A stretch of DNA of 33,668 bases from CAIKKV01 sp044346855 (lineage in GTDB: Bacteria > Verrucomicrobiota > Kiritimatiellia > CAIKKV01). Under the pieces are notes generated by a model, which searched no databases, was not told where the DNA came from, and saw nothing but the letters and a program-made list of their open reading frames with translations. This document shows, piece after piece, positions 1 through 9,743 of the stretch (position 1 is the stretch's first letter; each line of letters begins with the position of its first letter). The position numbers were made by a program, and so were the translations under genes. The stretch lies in NCBI GenBank assembly GCA_044346855.1, contig JBIIYJ010000019.1, positions 1-33,668 on the forward strand. Reading direction: 5' to 3'.

Positions 1-20
1 AGCGCTGTGCTTGTATCTCC

Positions 21-96
21 ATGAGACATCGGTTTCCTCTCTGCTTGATATTGCCTAGTAACAACATCAAAACAGATTCGGACTCCGATGTCTCAT
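21..96. repeat. 12-bp perfect inverted repeat upstream of the first gene
   Basis: Bases 21-32 (ATGAGACATCGG) are the exact reverse complement of 85-96, separated by 52 bases. The pair lies just upstream of the small secreted-protein gene starting at 132. It could be a large stem-loop, a regulator-binding pair or the edge of an inserted segment; the sequence alone does not decide. The surrounding DNA is clearly poorer in GC than the rest of the window. Confidence 0.5.
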
Positions 97-131
97 TCAA
101 TCACCCACAACTATGCGGAAAGAGCCTAAAA

Positions 132-554
132 ATGAAAAGAATGATAACGATTTGCTTGTTGCTAATTGCTTCATCCGCTATGGCTGGGCCCATTACAAAC
201 CGAATTCATGTTGTAGGGACAAATCTCGTAACAAGGGTCGGATTTTTATCAGATTTTGTCATGCAACATCCTGTCCTTTCGGGTCCCTCGATCGAGGACG
301 AAGACTCTTCGCGTCAGTTTTATTTTGATCTCGGCGAGAAACCTAATTCAATGAATCAGATCATCGTCGTTCATCCAACAAAGATGAGCGTTCCGACAGA
401 TAAAAAAATGAAGATAGAACTGAAAGGAACTTCAGATCAGATTTCATTTTCAGGAGGAAAAGTGGGAGAGTCCACTTACCGAAACGAGGTGTTCCAATTG
501 CATTCGTGGAAATACTTGGAAGATAAAACCTCCCAACAATCCAGCGCACCCTAG
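132..554 (+). CDS. Small exported protein of unknown function
   Basis: A 140-residue protein. The ATG at 132 is chosen over the upstream in-frame ATG at 21 because it gives a clean signal peptide: MKRM, then a hydrophobic core ICLLLIASSAMA ending in an AxA-type cleavage site near residue 18. A weak purine stretch (GGAAAG) lies somewhat far upstream. The mature part is polar and probably beta-rich (IHVVGTNLV, FYFDLGEKP, KMKIELKGT, QISFSGGKV) with no cysteines and no family I recognise. Base composition is AT-rich compared with all other genes here, and the gene is isolated between an inverted repeat and a repeat mosaic, which suggests a recently acquired or fast-evolving gene. Being a real gene is likely but not certain. 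Confidence 0.55.
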   Translation: MKRMITICLLLIASSAMAGPITNRIHVVGTNLVTRVGFLSDFVMQHPVLSGPSIEDEDSSRQFYFDLGEKPNSMNQIIVVHPTKMSVPTDKKMKIELKGTSDQISFSGGKVGESTYRNEVFQLHSWKYLEDKTSQQSSAP

Positions 555-597
555 CTCGCAGGGTGACTGGTAACGTTCGGCAAACAAAAAGATTTAT

Positions 598-674
598 CAA
601 CACAGAGAACACAGAGAGATCCGGATCAAGAAAAGCAACACACAATGCAACAGTCCTCTGTGTACTCTATGGTG
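598..674. repeat. Imperfect inverted repeat with CACAGAG arms
   Basis: The left arm (598-616) contains two copies of ACACAGAG. The right arm (656-674) reads as its reverse complement with 16 of 19 positions matching. The 39-base interior is unremarkable. The arms resemble CACAGAG-type interspersed repeats that occur in many environmental bacterial genomes. A related GC-shifted motif (CGCAGAGAGCGCGGAGG) occurs at about 1022-1039. Likely a dispersed repeat rather than a gene. Confidence 0.5.
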
Positions 675-873
675 AAATCTTTCAGGCCCGCAAATGGAAA
701 TTAAACCGAACCGGGCAACCTTGCGTATCGCCGCTGGCGCGGCTCACGGCGAGCAATGCGTTACCTGGCGTCGACACACTCTCCAGTGGGCAGGGGGGGG
801 CGTGATCGTAGTCGTGATCGCGATCGTGATTGACCACGCGCCTGGGTTGCCGATTCGATCTTGATATGGAAGA

Positions 874-900
874 ATAGCTGATAGCTGATAGCTGATAGCG
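874..900. repeat. Heptamer array ATAGCTG, copy 1
   Basis: Three exact ATAGCTG units (874-880, 881-887, 888-894) and a final partial ATAGCG in strict 7-bp phase. A second copy of this array with the same final ATAGCG lies at 1097-1116, and both are followed by a GATGAG-type 13-bp repeat, so the two blocks are copies of one composite element. Confidence 0.8.
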
Positions 901-915
901 GAAAAGAGTGGGAGA

Positions 916-937
916 GATGAGCGGGAGGGATGAGTGG
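916..937. repeat. 13-bp purine-rich repeat, copy 1
   Basis: GATGAGCGGGAGG followed in 13-bp phase by GATGAGTGG. It directly follows heptamer array copy 1 and matches the 13-bp units at 1128-1162. Confidence 0.6.
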
Positions 938-1096
938 CCATTCGCGCAAGCCCCCCCTCATCGTTCCCTCTAATCGTTCCCCCTCATCGGGCTTCCATGC
1001 GCCTGCCTGGATCAGCTTCCAACGCAGAGAGCGCGGAGGGGGATAGACGGGGAGGCCCCGTACCCCCGGTCCAGACGAGAACGCGGAGGACAGAGA

Positions 1097-1116
1097 ATAG
1101 CTGATAGCTGATAGCG
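1097..1116. repeat. Heptamer array ATAGCTG, copy 2
   Basis: Two exact ATAGCTG units plus ATAGCG, the same composite as at 874-900. It is preceded by a CACAGAG-like stretch (ACGCGGAGGACAGAG) and followed by the 13-bp purine repeat. Confidence 0.75.
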
Positions 1117-1127
1117 GATCGCAAGAC

Positions 1128-1162
1128 GATGAGTGGGAGGGATGAGGGGGAGAGATGAGTGG
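1128..1162. repeat. 13-bp purine-rich repeat, copy 2
   Basis: GATGAGTGGGAGG, GATGAGGGGGAGA and GATGAGTGG in 13-bp phase. It belongs to the same composite block as heptamer array copy 2. Between this and the next array (about 1180-1215) is a GATCG/CGATC-rich stretch with no coding potential. Confidence 0.65.
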
Positions 1163-1215
1163 TTATTTGCCACAGGGGGCCTGATCGATCGCGCTAGCGA
1201 TACCGATCGCGATAT

Positions 1216-1250
1216 CGATTACTGATCACCGATTACTGATCACCGATTAC
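1216..1250. repeat. Alternating heptamer array CGATTAC/TGATCAC
   Basis: Five units in perfect 7-bp phase: CGATTAC, TGATCAC, CGATTAC, TGATCAC, CGATTAC. The period equals that of the other intergenic arrays although the unit sequence differs. Confidence 0.85.
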
Positions 1251-1261
1251 TTCTTCCTGAA

Positions 1262-1309
1262 CCGGGCACCAGAGACCGGCCTCGAAGCGCGGCAGGTCAC
1301 GGTGCCCGG
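1262..1309. other. Stem-loop with 9-bp perfect stem
   Basis: CCGGGCACC at 1262-1270 pairs exactly with GGTGCCCGG at 1301-1309. A further GACC/GGTC pair can form inside. There is no U-tract after it, so it is not a standard terminator. It sits between two heptamer arrays. Confidence 0.5.
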
Positions 1310-1316
1310 CTTCGCC

Positions 1317-1406
1317 CTGAACCCTGCACCCTGAACCCCGAATTCTGAACCCTTGAACCGCTGAACCCTTGAACCCCTGCACCCTGAACCCCGAACCCCG
1401 AACCCT
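1317..1406. repeat. Degenerate heptamer array CTGAACC/CCGAACC
   Basis: About twelve units of the type CTGAACC, CTGCACC, CCGAACC, mostly in 7-bp phase with a few 8-9 bp units. The array ends about 30 bases before the rpsB -35 box. A reverse-oriented trace (GGTTCGGAGTTCAG) lies upstream of purD near 4142-4155. The reading frames that cross this block are byproducts of the repeat. Confidence 0.8.
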
Positions 1407-1434
1407 TTCCTTCTCTTCGGCCGCTCAAAAACGC

Positions 1435-1463
1435 TTGCTTTCGGGAGGCAGCTCCGCTATGTT
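1435..1463 (+). promoter_or_regulatory. Promoter of rpsB-tsf
   Basis: TTGCTT (1435-1440), a 17-base spacer and TATGTT (1458-1463) match the housekeeping sigma-70 pattern well. Transcription would start near 1470, leaving a leader of about 130 bases before the rpsB start codon. Confidence 0.6.
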
Positions 1464-1469
1464 TTACGG

Positions 1470-1593
1470 TCTGATTAGTCCCGGGAAGCCTGACCGCGAG
1501 GTCAACGTCGATCCCAAGGGGACGGAAGCGAGTGCCTCTTCGCGCCATCGGAGAGGCCAAAGCGGATTGCGGCGAAACGCCGCCAAGAAGGAG
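1470..1593 (+). promoter_or_regulatory. Structured 5' leader of rpsB
   Basis: The leader holds consecutive hairpins: TGACC-GCGA-GGTCA (1491-1504, GNRA tetraloop); a GCCTCT/AGAGGC stem spanning about 1532-1559; and GCGGCG-AAA-CGCCGC (about 1570-1584) directly before the AAGGAG ribosome-binding site (1588-1593). Ribosomal protein S2 represses its own operon through leader RNA in other bacteria, so an S2-binding leader is a reasonable but untested reading. The last hairpin could occlude the ribosome-binding site. Confidence 0.4.
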
Positions 1594-1599
1594 ATGGCC

Positions 1600-2634
<1,035 letters not shown>

Positions 2635-2673
2635 CCCGCAAACCGAATCACCCGTTTCCGAAGGAGTTTTTCC

Positions 2674-3510
2674 ATGGCCGAGATCACAGCCAAGATGGTC
2701 AGCGAATTGAGAGAAGCCACCGGCGTCAGCATGATGGAGTGCAAGAAGGCGCTCGTCGAGGCCGGCGGCGACAAGGACAAGGCCGTCCGCCTGCTCCGCG
2801 AACGCGGCATGGCGACCGCCCAGAAGCGCGCCGGGCGCGCCACCAACCAGGGCCTCGTCGCCACCGCGGCGTCGGCCGATGGCAAGACCGTCTCCCTGGT
2901 CGAGCTGAACTGCGAGACCGACTTCGTGGCCCGCAACGACGAGTTCAAGGCGTTTGCCGCCTCGCTCGCCGGGAAGGCGCTGCTCACCGACGCCGTGCTG
3001 GCCGAGACGGAGAAGGACGTCGTCACGGCCCTGATCCAGAAGACCGGCGAGAACATGCAGATCCGCCGCAACGTGCGCCTCTCCCTCCAGGGCGAAGGCC
3101 GCATCGTCTCCTACATCCACCTGGGCGCCAAGGAAGGCGTGCTCGTGGAGCTGGGCTGCGCCAAGGCCGCCACCGTCAACGCCCCCGCATTCGTGGAGCT
3201 GGGCCGCGACCTGGCCATGCACGTCTCCGCCGTCGCGCCCCGCTACCTGGTCCGCACCGAGGTTCCGGCCGACGTCGTCGAAGCCGAGCGGGCGATCTTC
3301 GCCAAGCAGGTCCTCGACAAGCCGGCGAACATCGTGGACAAGATCGTGGACGGCAAGATCAACAAGTTCTACGGCGAGGTCTGCCTGATCGACCAGCCGT
3401 TCGTCAAGGAACAGAAGATGTCGGTCAAGCAGCTGCTCGAGGCCAAGGGCAAGGAGCTGGGCGACACCCTGACGATCCGCCGGTTCGTCCGCTGGATCCT
3501 GGGCGAGTAA
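2674..3510 (+). CDS. tsf: Elongation factor Ts
   Basis: A 278-residue EF-Ts, the guanine-nucleotide exchange factor for EF-Tu. ATG 2674 has GAAGGAG upstream. The N-terminal UBA-like domain (MAEITAKMVSELREATGVSMMECKKALVEAGGD in pieces) is typical, and the EF-Tu-contacting TDFV motif is at residues 82-85 (CETDFVARN). Two core subdomains follow (ALIQKTGENMQIRRN; HVSAVAPRYL), and the protein ends GDTLTIRRFVRW as in full-length family members. It is co-transcribed with rpsB and followed by an intrinsic terminator. The pyrH and frr genes that often follow tsf are not present here. Confidence 0.97.
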   Translation: MAEITAKMVSELREATGVSMMECKKALVEAGGDKDKAVRLLRERGMATAQKRAGRATNQGLVATAASADGKTVSLVELNCETDFVARNDEFKAFAASLAGKALLTDAVLAETEKDVVTALIQKTGENMQIRRNVRLSLQGEGRIVSYIHLGAKEGVLVELGCAKAATVNAPAFVELGRDLAMHVSAVAPRYLVRTEVPADVVEAERAIFAKQVLDKPANIVDKIVDGKINKFYGEVCLIDQPFVKEQKMSVKQLLEAKGKELGDTLTIRRFVRWILGE

Positions 3511-3534
3511 CACCGCCCTCACAAGGAAGCAACG

Positions 3535-3564
3535 AAAAGCCGCGGACCGTTCCGCGGCTTTTTT
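3535..3564 (+). terminator. Intrinsic terminator after tsf
   Basis: AAAAGCCGCGGA-CCGT-TCCGCGGCTTTTTT: a perfect GC-rich stem followed by a run of T. It ends only six bases before the next start codon at 3571. Confidence 0.9.
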
Positions 3565-3570
3565 CCGATT

Positions 3571-4128
3571 ATGGCAAAACGAACGGGCATGTCGCTTTCC
3601 GAGCTGTGCGCCTCCCTGCGCCGGGGGCCGCACTACATCCGGAACCTGCAGGTGGGGCTGGGGCTGCCCCTCATACCCAGCCACGAGGGCTACCCCCGGG
3701 TCTACCGCGCCTTTCTCGACCGCGTCATCTTCCTGCGGGTCTTCGGCGTGCCGCTCGACGACATCGCCTCGCTCTTCGCCATCGAAAAGAAGCTGCTCCA
3801 GCTCCTCAAGGTCGACACGGCCGCCTCCTCGCCCCTCTGGTACCTGGAGTGGTCGGAGATCGAGGACCCCGCGCCCGGCCGCCTCCTGCTGACCAACTTC
3901 GACGCGGCCCCCTGGATCCGGGAGGAGGGCGCCATCCAGATCTCGCTTGATTTCGGCGCCCACAGCCCGGAGCTCTTCAAGAGCGCCGAGATGGGGGAGG
4001 ACATCCGCCACGTCTTTTCGCTCTACCGCGAGCAGCTGGGCGCGGTTTCCCGCCGCCTGCGCGACGAGCGCAACGTGGTGCGCGACGCCCTGGCCTGGGT
4101 GACGGCCGACGCGCTGCGGAAGGCTTGA
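3571..4128 (+). CDS. MerR-like helix-turn-helix protein of unknown role
   Basis: A 185-residue protein. The first ~70 residues resemble a MerR-type winged helix: MSLSELCASLRRGPHYIRNL, then YPRVYRAFLDRVIFLRVFGV and PLDDIASLFAIEKKLL, echoing the family pattern of an R-Y step followed by a long helix and a Leu-x-x-Ile step. The classical dimer coiled coil and effector domain are not evident. The C-terminal half (WYLEWSEIEDPAPGRLLLTNFDAAPWI, then helices) is not recognised. The start follows a terminator by six bases and has no ribosome-binding site, so it may be read at low level by readthrough or begin at the internal ATG 3589. DNA binding is plausible; target and inducer are unknown. Confidence 0.65.
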   Translation: MAKRTGMSLSELCASLRRGPHYIRNLQVGLGLPLIPSHEGYPRVYRAFLDRVIFLRVFGVPLDDIASLFAIEKKLLQLLKVDTAASSPLWYLEWSEIEDPAPGRLLLTNFDAAPWIREEGAIQISLDFGAHSPELFKSAEMGEDIRHVFSLYREQLGAVSRRLRDERNVVRDALAWVTADALRKA

Positions 4129-4166
4129 TTAAGAGGGGTCGGGGTTCGGAGTTCAGCACGAAAAGA

Positions 4167-4195
4167 TTGAACGCAGGCTTGTTTGTGAATACAAT
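4167..4195 (+). promoter_or_regulatory. Promoter of the purD operon, apparently giving a leaderless mRNA
   Basis: TTGAAC (4167-4172), a 17-base spacer and TACAAT (4190-4195). The expected start point, about seven bases after the -10 box, falls at 4202-4205, on or next to the purD ATG at 4205. No Shine-Dalgarno sequence lies between. Confidence 0.65.
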
Positions 4196-4204
4196 GATCA
4201 GTCT

Positions 4205-5482
4205 ATGAAAATACTGGTCATCGGCGGCGGCGGCCGCGAGCACGCCCTTCTCTGGGCGCTCGCGCGGGATCCCCGGAAACCCACCCTCTTCTGCGCCCCC
4301 GGCAACGCCGGAACCCCGGCGCTGGCCGAGTCTGTTCCCATTTCCGCCGAGGACGTGGAGGGCCTTTGCGCCTGGGCAGCCGCGCAGCGCCCCGACTTCA
4401 CCGTGGTCGGGCCCGAGGCGCCGCTGTGCGCCGGCCTGGTGGACCGCTTCCAGGCGCTCGGGCTGCGCGTGTTCGGCCCCTGCCGCGAGGCGGCGCGCCT
4501 GGAGGGCAGCAAGAGCTTCGCCAAGGAGGTCATGGCCGCGGCCGGGGTTCCCACCGCGGCCGCCGAGTCGTTCACCGGCTCCGCCGCCGCCCTGGCCTAC
4601 GTGCGCGCGCAGAACGGGCCGCTCGTGGTCAAGGCCGACGGCCTGGCCGCGGGCAAGGGCGTGGACGTCTGCGCCACGCCGGCCGAGGCCGAGGCCGCCG
4701 TCAAGCGCGCGCTCGTGGACCGCGCGCACGGGGAGGCGGGGGCCCGGGTCCTGATCGAGGAATGCCTCGTGGGCGAAGAGGTGTCCATGCTGGCCCTCGT
4801 GGACGGCGAGCGGGCCGTGCTCCTGGATTCCGCCCAGGACCACAAGCGGATTTTCGACAACGACGAGGGGCCCAACACGGGCGGCATGGGCGCCTATTCG
4901 CCCGCGCCGGCCATGACGGCGGACTGGAAGCCCGTGATCCAGGAGCAGGTTTTCGACCGCGTGCTGGCCGAGCTGAAGAAGCGCGGCATCGTCTTCAAGG
5001 GCGTGCTCTACGCCGGGCTCATGATGACGGCCAAGGGGCCGCGCGTGCTGGAGTTCAACGTCCGGTTCGGCGACCCCGAGACGCAGGCGCTGCTGCCCCG
5101 CCTTGCCACCGACCTGCTGCCCGCGCTGGAAGCCTGTGTGGACGGGACGCTCCGGGAATCGCACGTGGCCTGGAAGCCGGCCGCCTGCGTCTCCGTGGTC
5201 GCGGCCTCGCCCGGCTATCCCGGCTCCTATCCCAAGGGGGCGGTGATCCGCGGCCTGGCGGCCGCCGCCGCGCTGGACGATACGATCGTTTTCCATGCCG
5301 GCACGGCGCTCAAGGACGGCCGGGCCGTGACCGCGGGCGGCCGCGTGCTGGGGATCACGGCGCTGGGTTCCACGATGTCGGCCGCCGTGAAGCGGGCCTA
5401 TGAGGCGGTGGACCGCATCACGTTCGACGGCATGCAGGTCCGGCGCGACATCGCGGCCCGGGCGCTCAAGCGGGGTTTGTGA
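4205..5482 (+). CDS. purD: Phosphoribosylamine-glycine ligase (GAR synthetase)
   Basis: A 425-residue ATP-grasp enzyme joining glycine to phosphoribosylamine, the second step of de novo purine synthesis in the cytosol. The N-terminal loop GGGGREHALLWAL, the ATP-grasp segments (LVVKADGLAAGKGV; SAQDHKRIFDNDEGPNTGGM in parts; GVLYAGLMMT) and the metal-binding FNVRFGDPETQ are all intact, and the length is normal. It is first in an operon, with purE starting 21 bases after its stop. The start codon is not preceded by a Shine-Dalgarno sequence, and the promoter -10 box is only nine bases upstream, so initiation on a leaderless transcript is likely. Confidence 0.96.
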   Translation: MKILVIGGGGREHALLWALARDPRKPTLFCAPGNAGTPALAESVPISAEDVEGLCAWAAAQRPDFTVVGPEAPLCAGLVDRFQALGLRVFGPCREAARLEGSKSFAKEVMAAAGVPTAAAESFTGSAAALAYVRAQNGPLVVKADGLAAGKGVDVCATPAEAEAAVKRALVDRAHGEAGARVLIEECLVGEEVSMLALVDGERAVLLDSAQDHKRIFDNDEGPNTGGMGAYSPAPAMTADWKPVIQEQVFDRVLAELKKRGIVFKGVLYAGLMMTAKGPRVLEFNVRFGDPETQALLPRLATDLLPALEACVDGTLRESHVAWKPAACVSVVAASPGYPGSYPKGAVIRGLAAAAALDDTIVFHAGTALKDGRAVTAGGRVLGITALGSTMSAAVKRAYEAVDRITFDGMQVRRDIAARALKRGL

Positions 5483-5503
5483 GTGAATAAAAGGGGAGAT
5501 TCC

Positions 5504-6031
5504 ATGGACAAGGCGAAAATGATCGAGGTGGGCGTGGTCATGGGAAGCGATTCCGACTGGCCCCTTCTCAAGCAGACGGCCTCGACGCTCGACTCGTTCG
5601 GCGTGGGTTACGAGGTGCGGGTGATTTCGGCCCACCGGTCGCCCGCCGTGGCGGCGGCCTATTCCTCCGAGGCGGCCGGGCGCGGCCTCAAGGTGATCAT
5701 CGCGGCCGCGGGCGGCGCGGCCCACCTGGCGGGGGTGCTGGCGGCCCACACCACGCTGCCCATCATCGGCCTTCCCGTCAAGGGCGGGGCCATGGACGGG
5801 CTCGACGCGCTTCTGGCGACCGTGCAGATGCCGGCCGGCATTCCGGTCGGGACGGTGGCGCTCGGCAGCGCGGGCTCGGTCAACGCCGCGATCCTGGCGG
5901 TGCAGATGCTGGCGCTTTCCAATCCCGCGCTCGCGCAGCGGCTGGTCCTGCACAAGAAGAGCCTGGCCGACAAGGTGGCCGCGGCCAACGACAAGATCCA
6001 GGCGGAACTTAACGCGGCCCGCCCCGCATGA
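5504..6031 (+). CDS. purE: N5-carboxyaminoimidazole ribonucleotide mutase (PurE, class I)
   Basis: A 175-residue PurE that converts N5-CAIR to CAIR in purine synthesis. ATG 5504 is chosen over GTG 5483 because AAGGGGAG lies five bases upstream. Class I signatures are present: VVMGSDSDW near the N-terminus, ISAHRSP, AAAGGAAHLAGVLAAHT, LPIIGLPVKGG and VQMPAGIPVGTVALG. Class I enzymes need the PurK product as substrate; purK is not in this window. The stop overlaps the start of the next gene (ATGA), implying translational coupling. Confidence 0.95.
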   Translation: MDKAKMIEVGVVMGSDSDWPLLKQTASTLDSFGVGYEVRVISAHRSPAVAAAYSSEAAGRGLKVIIAAAGGAAHLAGVLAAHTTLPIIGLPVKGGAMDGLDALLATVQMPAGIPVGTVALGSAGSVNAAILAVQMLALSNPALAQRLVLHKKSLADKVAAANDKIQAELNAARPA

Positions 6032-6984
6032 TGGCCGTCCTGCTAGCCGTCCTGTGCCAGGCCGCGCCCGTCGAGCCGGTTGCCGACGTCTACGCCCAGC
6101 TGCGGGCGCGGGGCGTTTCGGTGGAGCCCGCGGCAGCGGCGCGCGCCTCCGCGGAGGCCGTGGTGCGCCTGGCCGACCCGGGCGCCCGGTTCTTCGACGA
6201 GGCCGGGGCGGCGGCGTTCGAGGCCTGCCGGGGGGGCGACACCACCAACGCCCCCGCGCTGCGGGACCTGGGCGAGGGGATCGTGCTTCTCGAGGCCGGC
6301 TGCCTCGGGCCTCCGGCGGCCGCCCTCGCCGTCACCGGGCTGGCCTCGGCCGCCGCCGCGGGCGGGGGGTTCATCCTCGACTGCCGCGGCGCGGGCGGGA
6401 CCAACCTGGCCGCCGTGGACGCGCTGGCCGCGCCTTTCGTGCGGCCCGACACGTTTCTTTATTCGGTGCAGAACGGCCTGGGTGAGGATCTCGAGCTCCA
6501 CGCGGCGCCCGAGGCGGAGCCGGCGGCGGCGCCGGTGATCATGCTGGTCGACCGGCGGACGACCGGGGCGGCGGAGCTGCTGGCGGCCGTGCTGGCCCGC
6601 AACCGGGGCGTGCTGCTGGTGGGTCAGCCGACCAAGGGCGATCCGGCCCGCCGCGAGCTGGTGCCGCTGGCGGGGGGCGGGGCGGCCTTCATGGCCACGG
6701 GCCGGTATGTGCTGCCCGACGACACGACGTGGGCGGGGACCGGGGTCGCGCCGCACGTGCGGATCGCGCCCGCCGGCAAGGCGCCGATCGACGTGCGGAC
6801 CAACCTGCTGTCGCGCGCGGGCAAGCCCTTTGACGAGTCGGCCCGCCGCCACATCGAGCTGTTTGCCGCGGTCCGCACGGACCCGGGGTTGGCCCGGGCG
6901 GTCGACCTGCTGTTGGGCCTGAAGGCGCTGGCCATTCTTCCGGAGAAAACCTATGCCCCCGTCGCGGCCGCCGATCCCCGTTGA
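6028..6984 (+). CDS. S41 (tail-specific protease)-like protein lacking the catalytic dyad
   Basis: A 318-residue protein. It starts MMAVLLAVLCQAAP, a short hydrophobic stretch that may be a signal or lipoprotein-type leader. The rest follows the C-terminal-processing-protease fold: GGFILDCRGAGGTN (the usual LDLRxNxGG strand), then IMLVDRRTTGAAELLAAVLA and VLLVGQPTKGDPARREL. In S41 proteases the nucleophile is the serine three positions before the conserved Glu, and the Lys lies 25 residues later. Here those positions are Gly180 and Asp205, so both are missing. No PDZ domain is seen. It is translationally coupled to purE and overlaps tsaC by 32 bases. It is probably a non-catalytic peptide-binding or structural relative, with unknown role in a metabolic operon. 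Confidence 0.7.
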   Translation: MMAVLLAVLCQAAPVEPVADVYAQLRARGVSVEPAAAARASAEAVVRLADPGARFFDEAGAAAFEACRGGDTTNAPALRDLGEGIVLLEAGCLGPPAAALAVTGLASAAAAGGGFILDCRGAGGTNLAAVDALAAPFVRPDTFLYSVQNGLGEDLELHAAPEAEPAAAPVIMLVDRRTTGAAELLAAVLARNRGVLLVGQPTKGDPARRELVPLAGGGAAFMATGRYVLPDDTTWAGTGVAPHVRIAPAGKAPIDVRTNLLSRAGKPFDESARRHIELFAAVRTDPGLARAVDLLLGLKALAILPEKTYAPVAAADPR

Positions 6985-8040
6985 CCCGCGGCGCCCGGAC
7001 CCCGGCGTCATTGACCAGGCTGTCCGCGCCCTGGAGGCGGGGGAGCTGATCCTTGTTCCCACCGAAACGGTTTACGGCCTGGCCGGCGATCCCCGCGCGG
7101 CCGGCGTCGAGCGCCGGATCTACGAGCTGAAGGGGCGTGACGAGGGCAAGCCGCTGCCCCTGATGGCCTCCGGCGCCGACCAGGTGCTGGCGTTCGGCGC
7201 CGTCATGGGAGCCCGGGCGCGCCGGCTGGCCGCCCGCTACTGGCCCGGCCCGTTGACCCTGGTGCTGGAGACTCCCCGGGGGGAGGAAGGCTTCCGCGTG
7301 CCCGATCATGCCGTCATGCGGGCCATCCTTGAAAAGATCGGGGTCCCGCTTCGCGTCACGAGCGCCAACCGGAGCGGCGAGCCGCCGGCGGTGACGGCGG
7401 CCGAGGCGGTGAAGGCGCTGGGCCGCGGGGTGGCGCTGGCGCTGGATGCGGGGCGCTGCCGGATCGGGAAGGCCTCCAGCGTGGTCCGGCTGGTCGGGGG
7501 CGACTGCCAGGTGCTGCGAGAGGGGGCCATCCCCGAAGGCGCGCTGTGCCAGCCGCCCTCCGTGCTGTTCGTCTGCACCGGCAACACCTGCCGCAGCATG
7601 ATGGCGGAATACGCCTTCCGCGCGCGGCTCAAGGAGGCCGGCATGGGCTGGCGGACGGCCTCCGCGGGGGTCGATACGGAGGACGGCTATCCGGCCTCGT
7701 CGCTGGGCGTGCGCCTGCTTCGGGAGCGGGGAATCGACGGGTCCGCCCACCGGAGCCGGCGGCTGACACGGGAACTGATTGACGAAGCCGGACTGATTGT
7801 GGTAATGACCCAATTTCACCTCAGGACCGTTCTGAAGCGTTTTCCGGATGCCGCCCCCCGGGTCAGGCTCCTCAAGGCGTTTGACAGCCGGGACCGGAAC
7901 GGCGACGTGGACGACCCGATCGGCGGGACTGCCTGGGAGTACGATCGGATCCTGAACGAAATCGAAGCGGCGTTCCCGGAAATGCTGCTGGCGTTGCACG
8001 AGCTCGAGCGAACCGGCCGGACGGCCGGAGAGGAACAGCC

Positions 8041-8044
<4 letters not shown>
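6953..8044 (+). CDS. Fusion: threonylcarbamoyl-AMP synthase (TsaC/Sua5 family) + low-molecular-weight protein phosphatase
   Basis: A 363-residue two-domain protein. Residues ~15-195 are a YrdC/TsaC domain (LVPTETVYGLAGD, ELKGRDEGKPLPLM, RYWPGPLTLVLE, RVTSANRSGEP) that makes threonylcarbamoyl-AMP for tRNA t6A37. Residues ~202-352 are a low-molecular-weight phosphatase with P-loop C208-TGNTC-R214-S and general-acid loop DDPIGG around Asp321. Thr212 sits where Bacillus YwlE has the Thr that selects phospho-arginine, whereas tyrosine-specific members carry Ile/Leu, so protein-arginine phosphatase activity is a fair prediction. The start ATG 6953 has GGAG eight bases upstream, inside the preceding gene. 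The next gene overlaps by four bases (ATGA). The domain order mirrors ywlC-ywlE of Bacillus. Confidence 0.9.
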
Positions 8045-9717
<1,673 letters not shown>

Positions 9718-9743
9718 TTCCTAACAAACAAGGAGATAGGTAG

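Noticed and set aside
563..961. Short open frames in the repeat mosaic (563-805 plus, 744-961 minus)
   Set aside because: They cover the CACAGAG and GATCG-rich repeats and have no ribosome-binding site; low-complexity translation.
1216..1250. CRISPR array
   Set aside because: Units are 7 bp with no spacers, and no cas genes are present. The same holds for the other arrays in the window.
555..1430. tRNA or other standard RNA gene in the first long gap
   Set aside because: No cloverleaf or GTTCRANNC-type T-loop context was found. Only repeats and one stem-loop are visible.
1369..1599. N-terminal extension of rpsB starting at 1369
   Set aside because: It translates the heptamer array and the promoter/leader region, and it lacks a ribosome-binding site. 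ATG 1600 has an ideal one.
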